A DNA stretch of 40,309 bases from positions 1-40,309 of the forward strand of contig JAQBWV010000032.1 in NCBI GenBank assembly GCA_027624335.1, in the 5' to 3' direction. This DNA is from Planctomycetota bacterium (lineage in GTDB: Bacteria; Planctomycetota; Planctomycetia; Planctomycetales; Planctomycetaceae). Below the pieces are notes generated by a model. The model had not been told where the DNA came from and ran no database searches. It worked only from the letters and a program-made list of their open reading frames with translations. Position numbers and translations under genes: made by a program. Positions 35,529 to 40,309 of this stretch are shown one piece after another (the first letter of the stretch is position 1; each line of letters begins with the position of its first letter).

Positions 35529-37460
35529 ATGCGGCGTCTAAGATTGGCTCTTTCCGCAACTGTCGTTTGCGTTGTCACATGTGCCGGGGCATTGAGCGAA
35601 GCAGGTCAGAATGAATTAACGGAAGCTGAATCCCGCTCCGGCTGGAGGCTTCTCTTTGATGGGAAATCGACCGACGGCTGGCGCAACTACAAGAAGGAAA
35701 CGGTCAGTGACGGCTGGGTGATTGAAGAAGGCATGCTCTCCCGCAACGGCAATCGTGCTGGCGACATCATCACGACAGGGCAGTTCGAACACTTTGAGTT
35801 GCAGTTGGAGTACCGCATTTCAAAAGGCGGCAACAGCGGGCTGATGTTTCACGTGACGGAAGAGAACGATCGTCCGTGGCACTCTGGCCCGGAGATTCAG
35901 ATTCAGGACAACGTTGACGGCCATGATCCGCAGAAAGCGGGCTGGCTGTATCAGCTGTATCAGCCTCAGAAACCGGGCTGGGCGAAGAAGTTTGAAGCGC
36001 AGGTCGGCTACAAGGGCATCGACGTCGATGATGCCACTCGACCGGTCGGGCAGTGGAATCAGGTGTACCTGCGAGTCACCGCTCTGGATGGCGAAGTCTG
36101 TATGAACGGCGTCAGCTACTTCAAATTCGTCAAAGGCAGCGACGACTGGAACAAGCGAGTGGCGGCCAGCAAATTTGCGAAGATGGCCGGCTTCGGAAAG
36201 TCCACGAAGGGGCACATTTGCCTGCAGGATCACGGCAACCAGGTTTCTTTCCGAAACATTCGCATTCGCGAATTGCCCGAAGACGGTAAGGCTCCGGAAC
36301 CTATTGATGGCACGCTTGCTCTGAAGCCGGAGCTGGCGTTTCCCAACGTGACGTGGGAAAACTGGTCTGCTGTCAATGACAACGGAAAGCCGAATCCGCC
36401 ATTGCGACCAATTCATGTGACGCACGCTGGCGATGGTACCAATCGAGTTTTCGTTATCGATCAGAGTGGCCTGCTCCACGTCCTGCCCAATGATGCCGCA
36501 GCGACGAAAGCGACCGTCTTCGCCGACATCCGGGAGCGAACTCATCAATTCGCGGTGGACGATGAAGAAGGCGTACTCGGTTTCGCCTTTCATCCGGACT
36601 ACAAGTCGAACGGACAGTTCTTCGTTTACTACAACACTGAGTCAGCGGATCGAACGATCTATCTTTCTCGATTCACGGTTTCCAAAGACGACGCGAACAA
36701 AGCTGACGAGGCCAGTGAAGAGATTCTGATGACGATCAAGCAGCCATTCTCCAACCATAACGGTGGGCCGATGGCCTTTGGGCCGGACGGGTACCTCTAC
36801 ATCGGAATGGGCGACGGCGGAGGGCGGAACGATCCTGAGTATACCGCTCAGGATCGAGCGTCGTTCCTTGGTTGCGTGTTGAGAATCGATGTCGATCACA
36901 AGTCCGACGGGAAGAACTACGCGATCCCGAAAGACAACCCCTTCGTTGGTCAGAAGGATGTTGAGGGCGAGGTTTTTGCCTACGGAATCCGTAACCCCTG
37001 GCGAGTTTCGTTTGATTCGAAGACGGGATCTCTGTGGCTGGCGGATGTCGGGCAGGACCTGTGGGAAGAGATCAACATCATCCGCAAGGGTGGCAACTAC
37101 GGCTGGAGCGCTCGCGAAGGCTCATTCGCCTTTGGGAATAACAAGGCATCCGCCGACGTGACAGGCATCGCTCCTGTCTGGGAATACGACCACCGGATCG
37201 GTAAGTCGATTACCGGCGGCCACGTTTACCGAGGTTCGAAGCTCCCGGAACTGGCCGGGCATTACCTCTATGGTGACTACGTGGCCGGCAAGTTGTGGGC
37301 CTTGCACTACGACGAACAGGCTGGCAAGGTGATTCGAAACGTTGCCATTCCCTGGAACGGGCTTCCGGTCCTCGCCTTCGGTGACGATGAACAAGGCGAA
37401 GCGTTCGTCACAACGGCAACGCGAAACGGAAAAGGCATCTACCGTCTCGTGAAGGAGTAG
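35529..37460 (+). CDS. DUF1080 / glucose-sorbosone dehydrogenase fusion protein, exported
   Basis: This is a 643-residue protein from the ATG at 35529 (AAGG upstream), with the signal peptide RRLRLALSATVVCVVTCAGA. The longer frame from 35382 has a non-signal leader and is rejected. Residues about 36-250 form a DUF1080 (3-keto-disaccharide hydrolase-like, concanavalin-like fold) domain: GWRLLFDGKSTDGWRNY, LEYRISKGGNSGLMFHV and GPEIQIQDN. Residues about 272-643 form a six-bladed propeller of the PQQ-dependent glucose/sorbosone dehydrogenase type: VLGFAFHPDY, GYLYIGMGDGGGRNDP, FAYGIRNPWR, VGQDLWEEIN and GGNYGWSAREG. The fusion joins carbohydrate binding or hydrolysis to aldose oxidation in the periplasm. 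Neighbouring dehydratase and permease genes fit use of the sugar acid. PQQ binding is inferred. Confidence 0.92.
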   Translation: MRRLRLALSATVVCVVTCAGALSEAGQNELTEAESRSGWRLLFDGKSTDGWRNYKKETVSDGWVIEEGMLSRNGNRAGDIITTGQFEHFELQLEYRISKGGNSGLMFHVTEENDRPWHSGPEIQIQDNVDGHDPQKAGWLYQLYQPQKPGWAKKFEAQVGYKGIDVDDATRPVGQWNQVYLRVTALDGEVCMNGVSYFKFVKGSDDWNKRVAASKFAKMAGFGKSTKGHICLQDHGNQVSFRNIRIRELPEDGKAPEPIDGTLALKPELAFPNVTWENWSAVNDNGKPNPPLRPIHVTHAGDGTNRVFVIDQSGLLHVLPNDAAATKATVFADIRERTHQFAVDDEEGVLGFAFHPDYKSNGQFFVYYNTESADRTIYLSRFTVSKDDANKADEASEEILMTIKQPFSNHNGGPMAFGPDGYLYIGMGDGGGRNDPEYTAQDRASFLGCVLRIDVDHKSDGKNYAIPKDNPFVGQKDVEGEVFAYGIRNPWRVSFDSKTGSLWLADVGQDLWEEINIIRKGGNYGWSAREGSFAFGNNKASADVTGIAPVWEYDHRIGKSITGGHVYRGSKLPELAGHYLYGDYVAGKLWALHYDEQAGKVIRNVAIPWNGLPVLAFGDDEQGEAFVTTATRNGKGIYRLVKE

Positions 37461-37482
37461 TCTCCGAAACAGGGACAGACAC

Positions 37483-37521
37483 AAACGCCCGACGTTCGCA
37501 ATCGTGCGATCGCCGGGCTTT
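37483..37521 (+). terminator. Hairpin terminator of the DUF1080 fusion gene
   Basis: Starting 23 bases past the stop codon, AAACGCCCGACG pairs with CGCCGGGCTTT (small bulge), and an inner CGCA/TGCG pair encloses an ATCG loop. The 3' side ends in CTTTCT. This is a GC-rich stem with a short T-run in the expected place, directly followed by the 37520-37567 element. Confidence 0.65.
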
Positions 37522-37567
37522 CTGTAGGGCCGGTTCCTACCGGCCGGTGGGAACCGGCCCTACAGAA
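37520..37567. repeat. REPIN-like inverted doublet, overlapping arms, GTAG-flanked
   Basis: An 18-base perfect inverted repeat (37520-37537 and 37550-37567) surrounds a 12-base centre. Read as two arms, each is GGCCGGT, 4 bases, ACCGGCC. The arms share a few central bases and are flanked by GTAG on the left and CTAC on the right. The layout is the same as the element at 11612-11673 with a different core. It sits between convergent genes and may act as a bidirectional terminator. REPIN identity is an inference. Confidence 0.75.
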
Positions 37568-37602
37568 ACTTATTCTTCAGCAGGCAGGCAGTCTGACTTG
37601 AA

Positions 37603-38733
37603 TTACCAGTTCGTGAAGGATCCGTCAGCTCGTGAGAGGCGGGGGCAATCGCCGGCAACGGGCGGATACTTTGACAGAGCCGCTTCGTCGAACTCGACTC
37701 CCAGTCCAGGTTGTGTCGGCGGCAACATGAAACCGTTTTCAAAGGGAACCTGAACGGGGAAGAGGTCCGACAGCACTTCACCCGGAATGCGGGCGCACTC
37801 CTGGACAGCGAAGTTGCTGGTGGCCAGGTCCAGATGCAGACACGCGGCTGTTGACACAGGGCCCAGCGGATTGTGGGGGGCGATCGGGATGTAATGAGTC
37901 TCGCACCAGCCGGCAATCTTTCGCGCTTCTGTCAGGCCACCGACATTGCAGACGTCTAACCGGCAGTAGTCGATCCAGTCGTTTTCGATGACTTCGCGGA
38001 ACTCCCACTTTGTGGCGTATTGCTCACCCATCGCGATGGGCGTGGCGACGTGCTGTCTCAGTCTTCCAATGGCTGCGGGATTCTCGCAGCGGACTGGATC
38101 TTCGACGAAGTACGGGCGGAACGGTTCCAGCTGTCGGCACAGCGTGATGGCGTCGGGCGGGTCGAGTCGGGTATGAACGTCGATAATGATCTCGGCGTCC
38201 GGACCGAGTGCGGTTCGAACGGCTTCGACCAGCGCGATGCCTTCTCGGACTGACGTTGATGGTTCCAGCTGATCTCCCTGAGACGGCAGATTGAATCGAA
38301 CAAACTTCCAGCCAGCGCCAATCTTCTGGCGACAGCCTTCGACCATTTCTTCGATCGTGCCGTCTGGCACGTGCGGGTAGCACACCACTTTCTCTCGAAC
38401 CAGTCCGCCGAGCAGTTCGTAAACCGGCACGCCGAGCGTCTTCGCTTTGATATCCCACAAAGCGATATCGATGGCGCTGATCGCCGCCGCGCCGATTCGT
38501 CCTCCAGGGAAGAATCCACATCGCAGCATGACCTGCCACAGGTGTTCGATCTGATTTGGATCCTGACCGATCAGCGACGGTGTCAACGCGTGGACAAACC
38601 CGGCCATCGCTTCTTCACGCCACGTAATGCCTGCTTCACCGATCCCGCGAATGCCCTCGTCAGTCTCAACGACGACGAACAGAAAGTTGCGGATTTCGCC
38701 CACGATGTGAGTCTTGATCGATGTGATTTTCAT
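37603..38733 (-). CDS. Enolase-superfamily sugar-acid dehydratase (galactonate dehydratase-like)
   Basis: This 376-residue cytoplasmic enzyme is of the mandelate racemase/muconate lactonizing branch. It probably dehydrates an aldonate to a 2-keto-3-deoxy-aldonate. Metal ligands are D185 (IIIDVHTRL), E211 (YFVEDPVR) and E237 (MGEQ). H187 in the DVH segment and H287 in APHNPLGPV are the acid/base histidines, and their spacing resembles D-galactonate dehydratase. The lid domain starts MKITSIKTHIVGEIRNFLFV. The exact substrate (galactonate, gluconate or another acid) cannot be fixed by reading. The ATG at 38733 has only a weak upstream site. It is divergent from the permease gene across 125 bases, a usual arrangement for co-regulated uptake and catabolism. 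No regulator is in view. Confidence 0.92.
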   Translation of the reverse strand: MKITSIKTHIVGEIRNFLFVVVETDEGIRGIGEAGITWREEAMAGFVHALTPSLIGQDPNQIEHLWQVMLRCGFFPGGRIGAAAISAIDIALWDIKAKTLGVPVYELLGGLVREKVVCYPHVPDGTIEEMVEGCRQKIGAGWKFVRFNLPSQGDQLEPSTSVREGIALVEAVRTALGPDAEIIIDVHTRLDPPDAITLCRQLEPFRPYFVEDPVRCENPAAIGRLRQHVATPIAMGEQYATKWEFREVIENDWIDYCRLDVCNVGGLTEARKIAGWCETHYIPIAPHNPLGPVSTAACLHLDLATSNFAVQECARIPGEVLSDLFPVQVPFENGFMLPPTQPGLGVEFDEAALSKYPPVAGDCPRLSRADGSFTNW

Positions 38734-38858
38734 ATTCGGATTGCTTCTGGCCGCCCGGCGGGTCGGGGCTGGTTGATTGCGGAATGGAAGTGGCGTCTCT
38801 TAACGTGGATGCTTAAGCCGAGGCAAGCTTGCACCACTCTGGCACGAACAGGAATCCC

Positions 38859-40304
38859 ATGTCTGACGAACGCTCTCACGACGGAACTCAGGCTCCGACA
38901 ATGCGACGGTGGATTGTCTTCGGGTTGGCGGCTGCGACGTCGTTCATTCTTTATCTGCACCGCTACACGTGGAACTTCATTCGTCCGGAACTGATGACGG
39001 AGTACAAGTTCTCGAACCAGGAAATGGGTGTCCTGGATACGGCGTTTTATGTCAGTTACAGCCTTGGTCAGATTCCAGGCGGCATCATCTGCGACATGTT
39101 CGGCCCGCACCTCTTTGTCGGGATCATCATCGCGATCTGGTCGTTGACCATGCCGTGTCTTGGTCTGGCGGGTTCGCTGAACGGTTTGATTGGAGCAAGG
39201 CTCGGATTCGGAGTGGCTCAGGCGGGGTGCTATCCGGCACTGGCGAAAGTGACTCGGGAATGGTTTCCCATCGGGCAACGAACGACGGTGCAGGGGCTTG
39301 TGGCCAGTTTCTTTGGTCGCAGCGGCGGAGCGATGTCGTCGTTACTCTTCGGTTCGTTTTTGATGGGGATTTGCGGGTTCAGTTGGCGAGTGGCGTTGAC
39401 GATGCTGGCGGTGTTTGGGCTCGTGCTTGCTGTGCTTTTTATCTGGCAATGTCGAAATCGCCCGGAAGACGATCCGCGCTGCAACGACGCCGAGCGAGCT
39501 TTGATTCGCGCCGGCGACGAAACGCCAGAAGACGACCAGCCAAAAGTATTGCCGATAGGTCGAGCACTCAAGAACGCCAGCTTGAGAATGTTCGTTGTGC
39601 AGCAATACATGAACGCGGGCGCGGACTATGTCTACTCCGTGCTGATGGGCAGCTTCTTTATCGAGTCCCGCGGTGTTACCGACAAAGTGATTCTCGGAAT
39701 CCTCGCCAGCATGCCCTTGTGGGGCGGAGCGTGCGGCGGTGTGGCTGGTGGTTTGCTCAACGACTTCCTGATTCGAACCACCGGGAGCCGTCGCCGAGCG
39801 CGAACGATTGTTGGCTTTTCCGGAAAAGTACTCGCCTGCTTTTTTCTATACGCGGCGTTGATGTATCCGAACGTGCCGCTGGCACCGAGCCTTGTCGCGT
39901 TGCTGGATGGAATCTTTGAGTCGTTCGGTATTCTGATGGCGCTCGGTGTCGACGGGATTTCTGATCCACTGGCTGCCGCAGGGTTTCTGTTTCTAACGAA
40001 GTTCTTTACCGACTGGACTCAGCCGACGGTGTGGGGAACGTCGACCGACATGGGTGGCAGATACTCGGCGACCGTCTTCAGTGTGATCAACACGTCGGGC
40101 GGAGTTGGTGGTGTGATCACGCCAATGATGGGTGGCTGGCTGCTTGATCGCTACGCCACGGTCACTGTGGTCCTCGGCGAAAAAGTCACGGTGACCCACT
40201 ACGAACCGGTCTTCGTGATGGTCGGCGTGATGTACCTGCTCAGTGCCGTGTGCTGGCTGTTCATCAATAGCGAGAATTCACTGGACCGCGACGACCAGAA
40301 ATAG
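38859..40304 (+). CDS. MFS permease, anion:cation symporter type (probable sugar-acid transporter)
   Basis: This 481-residue inner-membrane protein of the major facilitator superfamily has about 12 hydrophobic segments. The first is WIVFGLAAATSFILYLHRYT, followed by a second helix with YVSYSLGQIPGGIICDMFGP, where the loop resembles the MFS helix 2-3 signature. Similarity to hexuronate/galactonate-type anion:cation symporters is suggested by RYTWNFIRPEL and by ARLGFGVAQAGCYPALAKVT, the segment preceding REWFP. A cytoplasmic loop rich in acidic residues (NRPEDDPRCNDAERALIRAG) divides the halves. The ATG at 38859 has AGGA upstream and is preferred over the in-frame ATG at 38829. The gene ends 5 bases before the window edge. 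With the divergent dehydratase it suggests aldonate uptake; substrate is inferred. Confidence 0.9.
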   Translation: MSDERSHDGTQAPTMRRWIVFGLAAATSFILYLHRYTWNFIRPELMTEYKFSNQEMGVLDTAFYVSYSLGQIPGGIICDMFGPHLFVGIIIAIWSLTMPCLGLAGSLNGLIGARLGFGVAQAGCYPALAKVTREWFPIGQRTTVQGLVASFFGRSGGAMSSLLFGSFLMGICGFSWRVALTMLAVFGLVLAVLFIWQCRNRPEDDPRCNDAERALIRAGDETPEDDQPKVLPIGRALKNASLRMFVVQQYMNAGADYVYSVLMGSFFIESRGVTDKVILGILASMPLWGGACGGVAGGLLNDFLIRTTGSRRRARTIVGFSGKVLACFFLYAALMYPNVPLAPSLVALLDGIFESFGILMALGVDGISDPLAAAGFLFLTKFFTDWTQPTVWGTSTDMGGRYSATVFSVINTSGGVGGVITPMMGGWLLDRYATVTVVLGEKVTVTHYEPVFVMVGVMYLLSAVCWLFINSENSLDRDDQK

Positions 40305-40309
40305 GGAAC

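Noticed and set aside
38909..39919. Plus-strand frame inside the MFS permease gene in another phase
   Set aside because: It lacks hydrophobic segments and is fully contained in a clear transporter gene.

Overview
The window looks like chromosomal DNA from a planctomycete (class Planctomycetia, marine Planctomycetaceae-like; genus not determinable from sequence alone). The main evidence is four sets of planctomycete-type proteins. DUF1501 proteins (alkaline-phosphatase-like fold) carry twin-arginine-type N-termini. Large exported proteins combine c-type-cytochrome motifs with the DUF1549 (PSCyt2) and DUF1553 (PSD1) domains. A DUF1080 protein, a PQQ-type beta-propeller protein and a moderately high G+C content fit the same picture. 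No tRNA, rRNA, CRISPR array, transposase or phage gene was seen.

Layout. 1-589 (-) is the N-terminal part of a DNA methyltransferase cut by the window edge. 868-6848 holds intermediary metabolism: a beta-decarboxylating dehydrogenase of the isocitrate/isopropylmalate family (+), an exported dipeptidyl-peptidase-IV-like protease (+) and a monomeric NADP isocitrate dehydrogenase (-). 7094-11388 (+) is module 1: a cytochrome/DUF1549/DUF1553 protein followed by a DUF1501 protein. 11885-16486 (-) is module 2, the same pair on the other strand. 16896-21187 has an exported PQQ-propeller protein with an embedded methyltransferase-like fold and a malectin-like C-terminus (+), and a Gfo/Idh/MocA oxidoreductase (-). 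21310-22062 (-) has a cold-shock protein with its terminator and a small acidic protein. 22638-30156 (+) is module 3, the most unusual: a small unknown protein, a DUF1501 protein, a protein with pre-peptidase-like domains and a long alanine-rich helical insert, and a DUF1549/DUF1553 protein with bacterial Ig-like domains and a CX4CH heme-like motif. 30332-34528 (-) is module 4. 34871-35344 (+) is a soluble protein of unknown function. 35529-40304 looks like a sugar-oxidation and sugar-acid cassette: a DUF1080/glucose-sorbosone dehydrogenase fusion (+), an enolase-superfamily sugar-acid dehydratase (-) and a divergent MFS anion:cation-symporter-type permease (+).

How the genes may work together (inference). 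The four modules each pair a Tat-exported hydrolase-like DUF1501 protein with an exported heme-binding DUF1549/DUF1553 protein, which suggests paralogous envelope systems acting on different substrates, possibly complex glycans. The last cassette fits periplasmic aldose oxidation to an aldonate, uptake by the permease and dehydration to a 2-keto-3-deoxy acid in the cytoplasm.

Intergenic DNA carries three short elements built the same way: two self-palindromic arms in inverted orientation. In two of them the arms are flanked by GTAG/CTAC. They resemble REP doublets (REPIN/BIME-like) and lie in two convergent gaps and inside one putative operon.
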